Below are positions 33,558 to 42,209 of a stretch of DNA of 42,285 nt, one piece after another. The translations under genes and the position numbers were made by a program. Under the pieces are notes generated by a model. That model was not told where the DNA came from, did not search any database, and saw only the letters and a program-made list of their open reading frames with translations. The DNA is from Actinomycetes bacterium (GTDB lineage Bacteria > Actinomycetota > Thermoleophilia > BMS3ABIN01): NCBI GenBank assembly GCA_021791195.1, contig JAJYXB010000020.1:1-42285 (forward strand), in the 5' to 3' direction. Position 1 is the first letter of the stretch, and every line of letters starts with the position of its first letter.

Positions 33558-33585
33558 GATAAACACTGTGTCAATAGTGTTTATC
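33558..33585. promoter_or_regulatory. Perfect inverted-repeat operator overlapping divergent cooS and regulator promoters
   Basis: GATAAACACT (33558-33567) and AGTGTTTATC (33576-33585) form a perfect 10-bp inverted repeat with an 8-bp spacer. On the minus strand the spacer region contains TTGACA (33574-33569) with TATGCT 17 nt downstream, a likely cooS promoter. On the plus strand TTTATC (33580-33585), a 17-nt gap and TATACT (33603-33608) form the probable regulator promoter. A dimeric regulator bound here would block both. Confidence 0.8.
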
Positions 33586-33645
33586 CGGGCAGGCAAATAG
33601 CGTATACTTTGAACTGCGCTACAACCGCGAACCGCTGGAGAGGAT

Positions 33646-34326
33646 TTGGCAGCAAGCAGCGACGAAATCACCAGGATCCTGGCGGATCCGACCAGGATGA
33701 GGATATACCGTCACGTCATCGCCGCCGGCGGCGAGCCGGTCACGGTCACCGGCGTCGCCGGCAGCTTCGGCCTGCATCCTAACGTGGCCAGGATGCATCT
33801 GGAGAAGATGACGGCCGGTGGGCTGCTGGAATCAGAAGTGTTCAAGGCTGGCAACGGCGGCCGTCCCGGGCGCCGCTATCGCGTGGGCGGCGCCGTTACG
33901 GGCCAGTACCCGCCGCGCGACTACCGCCTGCTGGCTTCGATCGCGCTAGGGGCCATCGAGAACGGCCTGCGGCCGGAAACCGTGGCCCGCCGCGCCGGTG
34001 TCGAGGAGGGGAAAAAGCAGCTGGCGGCCGCCGGCCTGGCCGCGGAAAGCCCGCTGCCGGTCCGGATCAGGAGCCTGAAGACGATCTTCGACGAGCAGGG
34101 ACTGTTCGCCCGGATATCCAGCGACGACCAGGGACGGCTGAACGTCGATGTCCTGAACTGCATCTTCCGGGAGCTCTCCGGGGAGACACAGCTGGTCTGC
34201 AGCCTGCATCACAGCCTGGTCCAGGGCATCTGTGAATCCCATTTGGGGAAGATCCGCCTTGCGAGCCATTCGGGCATCTCCAAAGGTGGACATAATTGCC
34301 GTTTTCTCATAACACCGTTGTCGTAG
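33646..34326 (+). CDS. Cysteine-rich winged-helix regulator, SufR/ArsR-like
   Basis: The 226-residue protein begins with a winged helix (ITRILADPTRMRIYRHVIAAGGEPVTVTGVAGSF...HPNVARMHLEKMTAGGLLE, then the GRPGRRYRV wing). The C-terminal half has four spaced cysteines (LNCIFREL, QLVCSLHH, QGICESHLG, HNCRFLI), like the Fe-S or metal binding tail of SufR-type regulators. The start is TTG at 33646 with GGAGAGG just upstream. Divergence from cooS across a shared operator suggests it senses CO, redox state or iron-sulfur status and represses cooS and itself. The identity of the signal is inference. Confidence 0.8.
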   Translation: MAASSDEITRILADPTRMRIYRHVIAAGGEPVTVTGVAGSFGLHPNVARMHLEKMTAGGLLESEVFKAGNGGRPGRRYRVGGAVTGQYPPRDYRLLASIALGAIENGLRPETVARRAGVEEGKKQLAAAGLAAESPLPVRIRSLKTIFDEQGLFARISSDDQGRLNVDVLNCIFRELSGETQLVCSLHHSLVQGICESHLGKIRLASHSGISKGGHNCRFLITPLS

Positions 34327-35255
34327 CCATCTTCGGCCCCACGGCCGTGGGCAAGAGCAGCGTGGGCGCAAGCGTCGCCGCCGCTGCCGGCGGCGAGATC
34401 ATCTCCGCTGATTCGATGCAGGTCTACCGCGGCCTGCCCATCCTCACCGATCAGCCGCCGGCACAGCTGCTTGCCCGCGTGCCGCACCATCTGGTCGGCA
34501 GCCTGCCGCCCGGCGAGGAATACAGCGCCGCCCGTTTCGACCGCGAGGCGGGGGCAACGATCGCCGCAGTCGCCGGCCGCGGCCGCCTGCCGATCGTCGT
34601 GGGTGGCACCGGCCTCTACATCCGCGCTCTGCTGGGGGATTTTTCTTTCGCCGGACGGGGCGAGGCCGGGTCGCGCCGACGGTGGGAAGCATTGATAGCG
34701 CGAGAAGGGAAGGAAGCAGCGCTGGCCCGGCTGCAACAGCTTGATCCCGGCGCCGCCGCCGGCATCGACGCCGGCAACCCCAGACGGCTGGCGCGGGCGC
34801 TGGAGGCAGCCGAAAGTGGCCGGCCGCTGTCCGCCCAGCGTGACCGCCTGTGGTCGCCGCGGTCGAAGTACCGGGTGCTGTCCTTCGGCCTTGAGCTTCC
34901 CCGGGAGGAGCTCTACCGCCGGATCGACGAGCGGGTGGAACGGATGCTGGCGGCGGGGGCCCTGGATGAGGTGCGCACCGCCCTGGCTGGACCGGTTTCC
35001 CGCACCGCGGCTCAGGCGATCGGCTTCGGGGAGCTGGCCGCCTGCCTGGAGGGAAAGCTGACGCTGGATGAGGCGGCAGCCGCCATCCGCCAGAAAAGCC
35101 GCCGCTACGCCAAGCGCCAGCTGACCTGGATGCGAAAGATGCCTGATATTGTTAGAATCGATCTGGCCGGCGAGACCGCGGACCGGGCGGTGGACGTGAT
35201 CATTGAGCGGCTGCGTGCCGCGGGACTTGCAGCCGGACCAGACCCGGCTCCGTAA
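34296..35255 (+). CDS. miaA: tRNA dimethylallyltransferase
   Basis: MiaA prenylates A37 of tRNAs reading codons beginning with U. The 319-residue protein has the P-loop GPTAVGKSS, SADSMQVYRGLPILTDQP, PHHLVG, VGGTGLYIRALL, and KSRRYAKRQLTWMRK near the C-terminus. The start is TTG at 34296 with AGGTGGA about 6 nt upstream, overlapping the end of the regulator by 31 nt. This suggests cotranscription of the regulator with miaA. MiaB is encoded 5 kb upstream. Confidence 0.94.
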   Translation: MPFSHNTVVVAIFGPTAVGKSSVGASVAAAAGGEIISADSMQVYRGLPILTDQPPAQLLARVPHHLVGSLPPGEEYSAARFDREAGATIAAVAGRGRLPIVVGGTGLYIRALLGDFSFAGRGEAGSRRRWEALIAREGKEAALARLQQLDPGAAAGIDAGNPRRLARALEAAESGRPLSAQRDRLWSPRSKYRVLSFGLELPREELYRRIDERVERMLAAGALDEVRTALAGPVSRTAAQAIGFGELAACLEGKLTLDEAAAAIRQKSRRYAKRQLTWMRKMPDIVRIDLAGETADRAVDVIIERLRAAGLAAGPDPAP

Positions 35256-35291
35256 AACCCCGCTGATTCCTGAAGGGTTCCGTTTACGACG

Positions 35292-36161
35292 ATGGCTGCA
35301 TCCAATGTTGAGTTTTCCAAGTGGCATGGCATCGGCAACGACTACATCATCGTAGCCGCTGCCGACCTCGGCTTCGATTTGACCCCCGCGCGGGCGGCGG
35401 CGCTGTGTGAACGGCATTTCGGCATCGGCGCCGACGGCATCCTGCTCTGGAGCGGTACCGAGGCTGCCGGCTTCCGGCTGGATATCTTCAACCCCGATGG
35501 CAGCAGGGCCGAGATGTGCGGCAACGGCATCCGCATGCTGGCGCGCCATCTGGTTTCGCGGGGATTCGCCACCGGCAGCCCGCTGGCAGTCGACACCGAC
35601 GCCGGCATCATCGCGCCGGATGTGCTGGCTGACGGCTCCGTGCGCGTCCTCATGGGCCGGGCGCGGCTGGGCGGCGCCGGCATCCTTGGCTACGAGGGCG
35701 TCCGGGGAGAGAGCGAAGCCATCGGCGTCACCCTGGAAGCGGCCGGCTCCGGGTACGAGTTCACATTTGTCAGCATGGGCAATCCTCATTGCGTTATCGA
35801 GGTTGACAGGCTGGATGACCTGGACTTGCCGCTGCTGGGCAGCGCCATCGAGAATCATTTCCTGTTTCCGGAGCGCACGAACGTGGAGTTCATGCGCGTC
35901 ATGGGAAAGGGCGAAGTGGCCATGCGGGTCTGGGAGCGGGGCGTGGGGGAGACAAACGCCTGCGGCACCGGGGCCTGTGCGGTTGCCGTGACCGCCATCC
36001 GTACGCGGGGCCTGAGCAGCCCGGTAACGGTGCATCTGCCCGGGGGCGATCTGGTGATAGAGGTGGGCGAAGACATGGAAGTCCACATGACCGGACCGGC
36101 GGAAGAGATTTATTCAGGTTCCCTCTCTGAGACATTCATCAACCGGATAAAGGAGCTTTGA
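35292..36161 (+). CDS. dapF: Diaminopimelate epimerase
   Basis: The 289-residue enzyme converts LL- to meso-diaminopimelate. The two catalytic cysteines are in place: Cys76 ([13 protein letters not shown]) and Cys224 ([13 protein letters not shown]). [15 protein letters not shown] and [10 protein letters not shown] are also typical. The ATG at 35292 follows a weak Shine-Dalgarno. It lies directly before dapL, which makes LL-DAP, so the two genes cover consecutive steps of lysine and cell-wall DAP synthesis. Confidence 0.96.
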   Translation: MAASNVEFSKWHGIGNDYIIVAAADLGFDLTPARAAALCERHFGIGADGILLWSGTEAAGFRLDIFNPDGSRAEMCGNGIRMLARHLVSRGFATGSPLAVDTDAGIIAPDVLADGSVRVLMGRARLGGAGILGYEGVRGESEAIGVTLEAAGSGYEFTFVSMGNPHCVIEVDRLDDLDLPLLGSAIENHFLFPERTNVEFMRVMGKGEVAMRVWERGVGETNACGTGACAVAVTAIRTRGLSSPVTVHLPGGDLVIEVGEDMEVHMTGPAEEIYSGSLSETFINRIKEL

Positions 36162-36163
36162 GG

Positions 36164-37321
36164 ATGAGATTTTCTCACCGCATGGATGGGCTGCCGCCCT
36201 ATCTGTTCGCGGAGATCGAGCGCAAGGTGGCAGAGAAAAAGAAGGCCGGCGTAGATGTGATCAGCCTCGGCATCGGCGATCCGGACACGCCCACTCCCGC
36301 GCATATCGTCGAGGAGATGCAGCGCCAGATCGCCGATCCCGCCAATCACCGCTATCCCAACAACCGCGGCCTGGACGAATTCCGCCAGGCGGTGGCGACT
36401 TTCTACAAAAGCCGCTTTGGCGTCGATCTCGATCCCGAGACCGAGGTCTTTCCGCTGCTGGGATCGAAGGAGGGCATTGCCCATATCTGCTTCAATTTTC
36501 TGGACGCCGGCGACGTTTGTCTGGGCGCCGACCCGGGCTATCCGGTCTATGCCGGCGGGCCGGTGCTTGCCGGCGGCGAGCCCGTGCCGCTGCCGCTGAG
36601 GCCGGAACTGGGCTTTCAGCCTGACCTGGCGTCTATCCCCGACGACATCGTCAAGCGGGCAAAAATGCTGTTTGTCAACTATCCCAACAATCCCACCGGC
36701 GCCGTCATCGAGAACGATTTCTTCGAGCATCTGGTGGAGTTTGGCCGCCGGAACGACATCTGCATCATCCACGACAACGCTTATTCCGAGATCACCTTCG
36801 ACGGCTACGTCGCCCCCAGCTTTCTGGAGACGCCCGGAGCCAAGGAAGCCGGCATCGAGTTTTATTCGCTCTCGAAGACGTACAACATGACCGGCTGGCG
36901 CATCGGCGCCGCCGTCGGCAACGCCGAAGTGATCGAGTCGCTCTGGCGGCTGAAGACAAACGTCGATTCGGGCATGTTCCAGGCGCTGCAACGCACAGCC
37001 GCCTTTGCGATGACCTCGACGCAGAAACCGGTCCGGGAGATGTGCGCCATCTACCAGCGCCGCCGCGACCTGGTCGTTGGCACGCTCCGGGAGATCGGCA
37101 TCGAAGTGACGCCGCCGAAGGGCACGATCTACATCTGGGTGCCGGTGCCGGACGGCTACACTTCTGCCGGCTTCGCCGACATGGTGCTGGAGAAATGCGC
37201 CGTGGTGGTGCCCCCGGGTTCAGGCTACGGCCCCTCCGGCGAAGGCTTCGTCCGGATATCGCTGACGGCTCCCGAGGACCGCATCGCCGAGGCGCTGGAC
37301 CGGATCAAGGATAACCTCTAG
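36164..37321 (+). CDS. dapL: LL-diaminopimelate aminotransferase
   Basis: The 385-residue fold-type I PLP enzyme has [63 protein letters not shown] (PLP lysine) and a C-terminal [13 protein letters not shown]. The family converts tetrahydrodipicolinate directly to LL-DAP, bypassing succinylated or acetylated intermediates. Placement after dapF supports DapL over AlaC-type transaminases, which are close relatives. I choose the ATG at 36164 (GGAG about 9 nt upstream) over the TTG at 36158, which overlaps the dapF stop. Confidence 0.9.
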   Translation: MRFSHRMDGLPPYLFAEIERKVAEKKKAGVDVISLGIGDPDTPTPAHIVEEMQRQIADPANHRYPNNRGLDEFRQAVATFYKSRFGVDLDPETEVFPLLGSKEGIAHICFNFLDAGDVCLGADPGYPVYAGGPVLAGGEPVPLPLRPELGFQPDLASIPDDIVKRAKMLFVNYPNNPTGAVIENDFFEHLVEFGRRNDICIIHDNAYSEITFDGYVAPSFLETPGAKEAGIEFYSLSKTYNMTGWRIGAAVGNAEVIESLWRLKTNVDSGMFQALQRTAAFAMTSTQKPVREMCAIYQRRRDLVVGTLREIGIEVTPPKGTIYIWVPVPDGYTSAGFADMVLEKCAVVVPPGSGYGPSGEGFVRISLTAPEDRIAEALDRIKDNL

Positions 37322-37322
37322 C

Positions 37323-37415
37323 AGGGACGTTGTTTTCCTAAAGATCCTAAATTTTATTTCCGGGCTGGCTCAAGCTGGCTCAAAGAACAGGATCATCTGG
37401 AAAGCAACGTCCCCT
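37323..37415. repeat. 93-bp palindromic element (MITE- or REP-like)
   Basis: AGGGACGTTGTTTTCC at the left is mirrored by GGAAAGCAACGTCCCCT at the right, with two small irregularities. A second inner pair, GATCCT/AGGATC, continues the same long hairpin. The centre carries GCTGGCTCAA twice. The unit fills the gap between dapL and hflX almost exactly and is AT-richer than its neighbours. It looks like a small non-autonomous mobile or REP-like element rather than a terminator. Confidence 0.65.
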
Positions 37416-37427
37416 AAGGCCAGGAAT

Positions 37428-38684
37428 TTGGAGACCGCCTACCTCATAGCAATCATGCCCGGCCCCGCGGCTGACGCCGACGAAGAGCCGCTGGCCGAAC
37501 TCAAGGAGCTGCTGGCGACCGCCGGCGCCGGCTATGCCGGCCAGATGATCCAGCGGCGGGACGCTCCCGTGGCCGCCACCTACTTTGGCAAGGGCAAACT
37601 CCAGGAGCTCCAGTCAGAGCTGGCGCGGATCGAGCCGGATCTGGTGGTCGTGGAGGATGAACTGACGCCCACGCAGCAGCGGAATCTGGAGGACCGGCTG
37701 GGCGTGCGGGTCATCGACCGCGCGGCGCTCATCCTCGACATCTTCTCCCAGCACGCCCATACCGCTGAAGGCAAGCTGCAGGTCGAGCTGGCGCAGCTGC
37801 AGTTCAATCTCACCCGCATGCGGGGGAAGGGCACTCAGCTCTCCCGCCTGGGCGGCGGCATCGGCACCCGCGGCCCCGGCGAAACCAAGCTCGAGGTCGA
37901 CCAGCGGGTGGCGCGCAAGCGCATCGGCACTCTCAAGCGGCGCCTCAGGGATGTTTCCCTTTCACGCGAAGTGATGCGCCGCTCACGGCTGTCTTCGCAG
38001 CTGCCGCTGGTGGCGATGGCCGGCTACACTAACACCGGCAAGTCGAGCCTGCTGAACGCGTTGACATCCGGCGGCGTCTCGGTCAACGACCGCCTGTTCG
38101 AGACGCTCGATCCCACGACGCGGGCGTATGAGTTCGGAGGCCGCACCTATCTGCTCACCGACACGGTCGGCTTCATCCGCAAGCTGCCTCATCAACTGAT
38201 CGAGGCTTTCCGTTCCACCCTGGAAGAAACCCTCGTGGCGCACTTGATACTTCATGTGGCCGATGCCAGTGTACCTGAAGAGGAGCTTGAGGATGTCATC
38301 GGGGTGGTGGATGGTGTCCTGGACGAGATCGCGGCGGCTTCGATGCCGCGGCTGCTGGTGCTCAACAAATGCGATCTGCTGGAACCTGGCCAGGAGGCGT
38401 TTCTGCGCCGCACCTGGCCGGACGCCGTACTCACCTCGGCGCTGACCGGCGCCGGACTGGACACCCTGAGGCAGCGAATCGCCGATTTTTTCAACTCCCG
38501 GCTGGAAAGTGTGGAGCTGTTCTTCCCTTATGGCAACGGCAGGCTCATCGGCGAGATCTACCGGATTGGTACAGATGTCGAGCTCGAGAACCGCGCGGAT
38601 GGCGTCGTCGTGCGGGCGCGGCTGCCGCGCGACGAAGCCGCCCGCTTCGCCCGGTTTAAAAAACCCCCGGCGGACTTAAGATAG
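37428..38684 (+). CDS. hflX: GTPase HflX, ribosome-rescue/splitting factor
   Basis: The 418-residue protein has the N-terminal HflX domain (RRDAPVAATYFGKGKLQEL, VVEDELTPTQQRNLEDRL, QHAHTAEGKLQVELAQLQF, GGGIGTRGPGETKLE). The G domain has the P-loop GYTNTGKSS, DTVGFI and LNKCDLL. HflX splits stalled or heat-damaged 70S ribosomes. The start is TTG at 37428 with AGGA close upstream, since the family's first beta strand (AYLIAI) begins right there. The next ATG (37455) would remove it. Confidence 0.95.
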   Translation: METAYLIAIMPGPAADADEEPLAELKELLATAGAGYAGQMIQRRDAPVAATYFGKGKLQELQSELARIEPDLVVVEDELTPTQQRNLEDRLGVRVIDRAALILDIFSQHAHTAEGKLQVELAQLQFNLTRMRGKGTQLSRLGGGIGTRGPGETKLEVDQRVARKRIGTLKRRLRDVSLSREVMRRSRLSSQLPLVAMAGYTNTGKSSLLNALTSGGVSVNDRLFETLDPTTRAYEFGGRTYLLTDTVGFIRKLPHQLIEAFRSTLEETLVAHLILHVADASVPEEELEDVIGVVDGVLDEIAAASMPRLLVLNKCDLLEPGQEAFLRRTWPDAVLTSALTGAGLDTLRQRIADFFNSRLESVELFFPYGNGRLIGEIYRIGTDVELENRADGVVVRARLPRDEAARFARFKKPPADLR

Positions 38685-38918
38685 ATGCACGGCACAGGCG
38701 CGGGGCGGCGAAGGGCTGCCGCCGTTCAGCCTCGAACCATGTTGCGCCAGGCTGAACCGTGACAGTAATGGATTTTTTCGGGAGGATATCAAGCTGAGCC
38801 GAAAGACGATCCCGGGCCTGCCGGTCGCGGCGGCGTGCCTGCCGCCCGGCGGTTGCCAGGGAGCGCTGATGAGCATGCCGGCGGGCGGCGTCCAGGCTGC
38901 TCTGATAGACTGCTGTCC
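38685..38918. other. Spacer between hflX and dut, nothing identified
   Basis: The 234 nt are GC-rich with short open frames but none looks coding. No lexA remnant, tRNA or terminator is evident, although lexA is a common neighbour of hflX in related gene orders. Confidence 0.4.
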
Positions 38919-39350
38919 ATGAGGATCCCGATCAAGAAGCTGCATCCGGACGCTGCTCTGCCGGTGCATGCCTACGGCGACGGCGACGCCGGCGTCGACC
39001 TGGCCAGCGTCCAGCAGTTAACGCTGGCGCCGGGGGAGAGGGCGCTGGTGGCGACGGGCATCGCCCTGGCCATTCCCAGGGGCTTCGGCGGCTTCGTGCA
39101 GCCGCGCTCAGGCCTGGCGGCGAAATACGGCATCACGCTGACCAACGCGCCGGGGCTGATCGACAGCAATTACCGCGGCGAGATCAAGGTGATCGTCCAG
39201 AACACCGGCGAGGATGAATTTCCCATCGGCGTCGGCGACCGCATCGCGCAGCTGGTCATCATGCCTGTCGCGCACGCCGAGTTCGAAGCGGTGGACGAGC
39301 TGCCGCCGACCGACCGCGGCCCGGGCGGCTTCGGCTCCAGCGGCATCTAG
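38919..39350 (+). CDS. dut: Deoxyuridine 5'-triphosphate nucleotidohydrolase
   Basis: The 143-residue trimeric dUTPase has all five motifs: DAGVDLAS, PRSGLAAKYGI, LIDSNYRGEIKV, GDRIAQLVI and RGPGGFGSSG. It hydrolyses dUTP to dUMP, supplying thymidylate synthesis and keeping uracil out of DNA. The frame is open upstream to 38835, but the conserved protein begins at the ATG at 38919 (MRIPIKKLHPDA). Confidence 0.96.
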   Translation: MRIPIKKLHPDAALPVHAYGDGDAGVDLASVQQLTLAPGERALVATGIALAIPRGFGGFVQPRSGLAAKYGITLTNAPGLIDSNYRGEIKVIVQNTGEDEFPIGVGDRIAQLVIMPVAHAEFEAVDELPPTDRGPGGFGSSGI

Positions 39351-39367
39351 CGAATGGGAGAGTCTGG

Positions 39368-39373
39368 TATAAT
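39368..39373 (+). promoter_or_regulatory. -10 element of tRNA-Pro
   Basis: A perfect TATAAT lies 9 bp before the mature tRNA 5' end. A -35 is not clear. Confidence 0.5.
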
Positions 39374-39382
39374 CCCCGTTGT

Positions 39383-39459
<77 letters not shown>

Positions 39460-39529
39460 ATCTCCTGCAAATCAGCAGATTCTTCTTTTAGTTTCCTTGA
39501 CAGATATTGCTTAGTGTAAATTGAGGGGT

Positions 39530-39975
39530 TTAGTAATCCGTGTCACCCAACGGGTCTGCCTTCGCAAAAGCCTCTCTAAGCCTCTTGCCTGTCATATGAA
39601 CGTAATAAACCATCGTATAGTCTTCGGGTCCACGTGTCCTAGAAGCTCCTGAAGCGCGCAGGGGTCACCTCCGTTGCTTATGTAGCGAGTCGCAAACGTA
39701 TGTCTGAGAGTGTGCGGGCTGACTCTGACGCCTGTTATTCCAGCCTTCTTTCCGAGCCTCGAAATACGCAAAATTATCAGATGAACATTGCGCGGTTTCA
39801 GTTTTTCGCCAGTCGAAGTTACGAACAGAGCATCCTGATATTCGATGCCAGTGAGCGCCAGACGTGCTCTCAGATAGCTTCTAAGGCTTCGCGCCAGCCT
39901 GGACCAAAGAATACCAATCGTTCCCTGTCTCCCTTACCTTGGACTCGGAACAAACGCACATCGACCGCAAGGTAG
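39530..39975 (-). pseudogene. Tyrosine recombinase (XerC/D-like phage integrase), frameshifted and N-terminally truncated
   Basis: The minus strand encodes the catalytic half of a tyrosine recombinase in three frames: FRVQGKGDRERLVFFGP, then LARSLRSYLRARLALTG...VSPHTLRHTFATRYISNGG...LLGHVDPKT, then MVYYVHMTGKRLREAFAKADPLG and a TAA at 39532-39530. The HxLRH box, the LGH His and the Tyr nucleophile region are recognisable. Shifts occur near 39900 (one G lost would restore GPGLARS) and near 39615. The upstream end meets the IS21 remnant near 39952-39975, so the N-terminal half is gone. Its position just after tRNA-Pro suggests the integrase of an old island. Confidence 0.85.
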
Positions 39976-40517
39976 TAAGAGAGCTATCGGGACTTAGCTT
40001 CGCCGAGCGGGCTGAGAACGTTATCCTGCTGGGTCCGCCGGGTGTCGGCAAAACGCATCTGGGCATCGCCCTGGGGGTAAAGGCGGTGGAAGCCGGCCAC
40101 CGGGTGCTGTTTATGACGATCGAGAACCTGACCATGCGACTGGCCCGCGCCCGCTCTGAGAACCGGCTTGAGCGCCAGCTGCAGCAGTTTACCTATCCCA
40201 AGGTGCTCATTCTCGACGAGATGGGCTATCTGCCCATGAGCCGCGAGGACGCGAGCCTCTTCTTCCGCCTGCTTTCCCGCCGCTACGAGAAGGCCAGCAT
40301 CATTATCACCTCCAACAAGAGCTTCACCGACTGGGGCGAGATCTTCGGCGACCAGGTGATGGCCACTGCCATCCTCGATCGGCTGCTGCATCACTCCACC
40401 GTGATCTCCATCAAAGGCGATAGCTACCGGCTCAGGGAGAAGAAAAAAGCCGGCATGCTGGAAAAACAGCGGTCCAGAAAGGAGGATGAGGCTAAAAAAG
40501 AACCGGCGAAAACCTGA
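39952..40517 (+). pseudogene. istB: IS21-family helper ATPase IstB, 5'-truncated
   Basis: The frame encodes about 190 residues from HIDRKVVRELSGLSFAERAENVILLGPPGVGKTH (Walker A) through LILDEMGYLP (Walker B) and IIITSNKSFTDWGEIFGD to a Lys-rich tail. Family members have roughly 60 more N-terminal residues, which are missing here together with istA. A TTG at 39939 could still start translation. IstB assists IstA in target selection for transposition; alone it is not mobile. Confidence 0.88.
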
Positions 40518-40586
40518 TCACTAAAACCGGCAAAAAAGGGACATTTTATTCCGGCAAACAGGGGACAAAGTTAGCTGGCATTGACA
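39952..40586 (+). mobile_element. IS21-family remnant (istB plus right end)
   Basis: Downstream of istB are GGGACATTTTATTCCGGCAA and GGGGACAAAGTTAGCTGGC, ending in TTGACA at 40581-40586, a layout I associate with IS21-family right ends. The left end and istA are absent. The right end interrupts a serine recombinase gene on the other strand. Confidence 0.75.
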
Positions 40587-40690
40587 ATTCTCACGAATAA
40601 GCTTCATGCAGGCTTCTCTTTGGGCGGGGATGGAATATCCGCCCCGGCCTGCTCTCTTGTTGAAACTCGTAAGTAGATTACGCATCTCAT
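40587..40690 (-). pseudogene. Serine recombinase N-terminus, frameshifted and cut by IS21
   Basis: From ATG at 40690 (GGAG upstream) the minus strand reads MRCVIYLRVSTREQAG, the catalytic-serine start of a resolvase or large serine integrase. It continues in another frame as GGYSIPAQREACMKLIREN until the IS21 end at 40586. Adding one G to the GGGG run near 40645 gives a continuous REQAGGGYSIPAQREA. The rest of the gene is missing on this contig. Confidence 0.8.
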
Positions 40691-40702
40691 GACAAATCTC
40701 CG

Positions 40703-40899
40703 TTAATGTTCTCGTTTTTTTGAGAAATGGAAGATATATAGCATTTCGAGAATGCCGGCAGTGTTTATGACCAACAGCGCCGAAACCAAGGTTTGTCATT
40801 CTGTCTGGCTGCTTTCCAGAGAGCGACGCCCTTCCAAGGAATAGTCCAGAGGGCAAGAAGAGTAATGAGCTTCCGGTGTTTCTGAAAATAATGTTTCAT
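40703..40899 (-). pseudogene. Small membrane protein of DUF5652 type, one frameshift
   Basis: From the ATG at 40899, overlapping the methyltransferase stop as ATGA, one frame reads KLITLLALWTIPWKGVALWK, AARQNDKPWF. After a one-base shift the other reads ALLVINTAGILEMLYIFHFS, KKREH, ending in TAA at 40705-40703. Together they give about 65 residues with two hydrophobic helices and the WKGxALWxAA signature. One additional T in the TTT run (near 40783) would restore the frame, so this is either a fresh mutation or a sequencing error. Confidence 0.7.
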
Positions 40900-41681
40900 T
40901 TCTTTTTCTCCTTCCTTATCGCAATCTGCCGGAGCTTCCAACTGACCGGCTTTAGCGATGTTTCTTTTACCTCCATCACTTGCTCTAAATTAACCACAAA
41001 ATCTTCAATTTCCTCATTGTTATACAAGGCTCGCACATATTCCGAATTTTTCAAGGTCTGCATGTTCATGAAGAACATGGCGGCCGCGTCCTTGGCTGAT
41101 ATGCTGGCTTCCTTGATTCGGTTTGATGTTGGTTCTGCGTCTGCAAATGACAATGTGGACACAAGAGGACCGATAAACATTCTCTTGTTTTGAAGTTCGA
41201 GACTGCGCTCAAGCAGTTCAAGGTATTTTTGAAAAAGTGTCTCGTCCGTGTCTATTTGCTCCAGCTCTTCGAGGAGAAGAAATCCGCCGGGTTTGAGCTG
41301 GGTAAGCCATTTATTAACTGTCCCGCTTGGATTTTCCAAATGTAGAAGAATGTAACGGGTAAAAATGATGTCCGCCGGACCAACTGGAAAAGGCGTATCG
41401 GTTATGTCATGACATATGAAAGACAATCCGTCAGAAGAACTTGCATCCTCGGCCTCGGCAATGAAATTAACTGATTGGTCGATGCCGATGGTTTCTGTGC
41501 CATTCAAGACTTTGGCCAGCAACCTAGTGGTATGGCCAGGACCGCAGGCAAGATCAAGAACAAGATCTGATTGTGGTAACGCGGTATCATTTAGAAATGA
41601 TTCGGTCGATGGAGCAAACAAGTCAGCGACCAGCTTAAGCCTTTTTGCTGCTGTCTCATTGTCTCCCAGAATATAGTTCAT
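40896..41681 (-). CDS. Class I SAM-dependent methyltransferase
   Basis: The 261-residue protein has motif I LVLDLACGPGHTT, an acidic TIGIDQS strand, ADIIFTRYILLHLENP and LKPGGFLLLEELE, all features of a Rossmann-fold methyltransferase of the UbiE/COQ5-like group. The substrate is unknown. It ends in a Lys-rich RKEKKK. Its ATG shares one base with the stop of the XRE regulator, and the DUF5652-like gene overlaps its own stop, so the three form one operon. The region is AT-richer than the core genome and lies in the mobile end of the contig, suggesting transfer. Confidence 0.88.
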   Translation of the reverse strand: MNYILGDNETAAKRLKLVADLFAPSTESFLNDTALPQSDLVLDLACGPGHTTRLLAKVLNGTETIGIDQSVNFIAEAEDASSSDGLSFICHDITDTPFPVGPADIIFTRYILLHLENPSGTVNKWLTQLKPGGFLLLEELEQIDTDETLFQKYLELLERSLELQNKRMFIGPLVSTLSFADAEPTSNRIKEASISAKDAAAMFFMNMQTLKNSEYVRALYNNEEIEDFVVNLEQVMEVKETSLKPVSWKLRQIAIRKEKKK

Positions 41682-42037
41682 TATTTCTTTTTCTCCCTGG
41701 CCTTCATGACCGCTTTATATGATCTGACGATTGATTCCTTTTCTTTTGAAGTCATGTTGGGGACTTCCTTAAACATCATGGTAAATCCCGGATCGGTGAG
41801 CCCCATATCTTCCAACTTGGCGTCCGCCAGCAGGTTGTCCATCTCTTCCTGTGTCATGCCGAGAGCCTTAGCCCATTTTTTCAGCTTGTCGGGCTGGGGA
41901 ACAAAAACGCCACGTTCCACATCAGAAACATAAGTGTCGTTTTTGTAGCCGAGGACACTGCTGATCTGTTTCTGGGTGAGACCTTTCTGTCTCCGAAGGC
42001 TTTTTAATTTGTCCCCGAGAATTTCTCTTACGCTCAT
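41681..42037 (-). CDS. XRE-family helix-turn-helix regulator
   Basis: The 118-residue protein has an N-terminal HTH_3 domain (LGDKLKSLRRQKGLTQKQISSVLGYKNDTYVSDVERGVFVPQPDKLKKWAKALG). A charged C-terminal part follows (TSKEKESIVRSYKAVMKAREKKK). The ATG at 42037 is chosen; a GTG 6 nt earlier is possible. AGGTG is close before it. It is translationally coupled to the methyltransferase and probably regulates this operon. The IS3 element has inserted about 120 bp upstream and may have separated it from upstream control sequences. Confidence 0.88.
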   Translation of the reverse strand: MSVREILGDKLKSLRRQKGLTQKQISSVLGYKNDTYVSDVERGVFVPQPDKLKKWAKALGMTQEEMDNLLADAKLEDMGLTDPGFTMMFKEVPNMTSKEKESIVRSYKAVMKAREKKK

Positions 42038-42159
42038 TATCACCTACGTAGATTTACATAACTATTGAAGCCATCATTTCACGGAATTGAAAAGCTGGCA
42101 AGAGCCCGTCTTGGACAACCTGTGGAAAACTGATAATCGCCAGCCTCTTAATCAGGGTA

Positions 42160-42171
42160 TGAATCGCCCCG
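42160..42171 (+). repeat. IS3 left terminal inverted repeat
   Basis: TGAATCGCCCCG is the exact reverse complement of 109-120. It lies 38 bp upstream of the orfA ATG, as expected for the left end of an IS3 element. Confidence 0.8.
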
Positions 42172-42209
42172 ACTTTCCTGGAGGCTCCATCTTTTGAGAG
42201 GATGGAGTC

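Noticed and set aside
40521-40856. 111-codon minus-strand frame
   Set aside because: It mixes pieces of the DUF5652-like gene in the wrong frame, the serine recombinase remnant and the IS21 end; it is not one gene.
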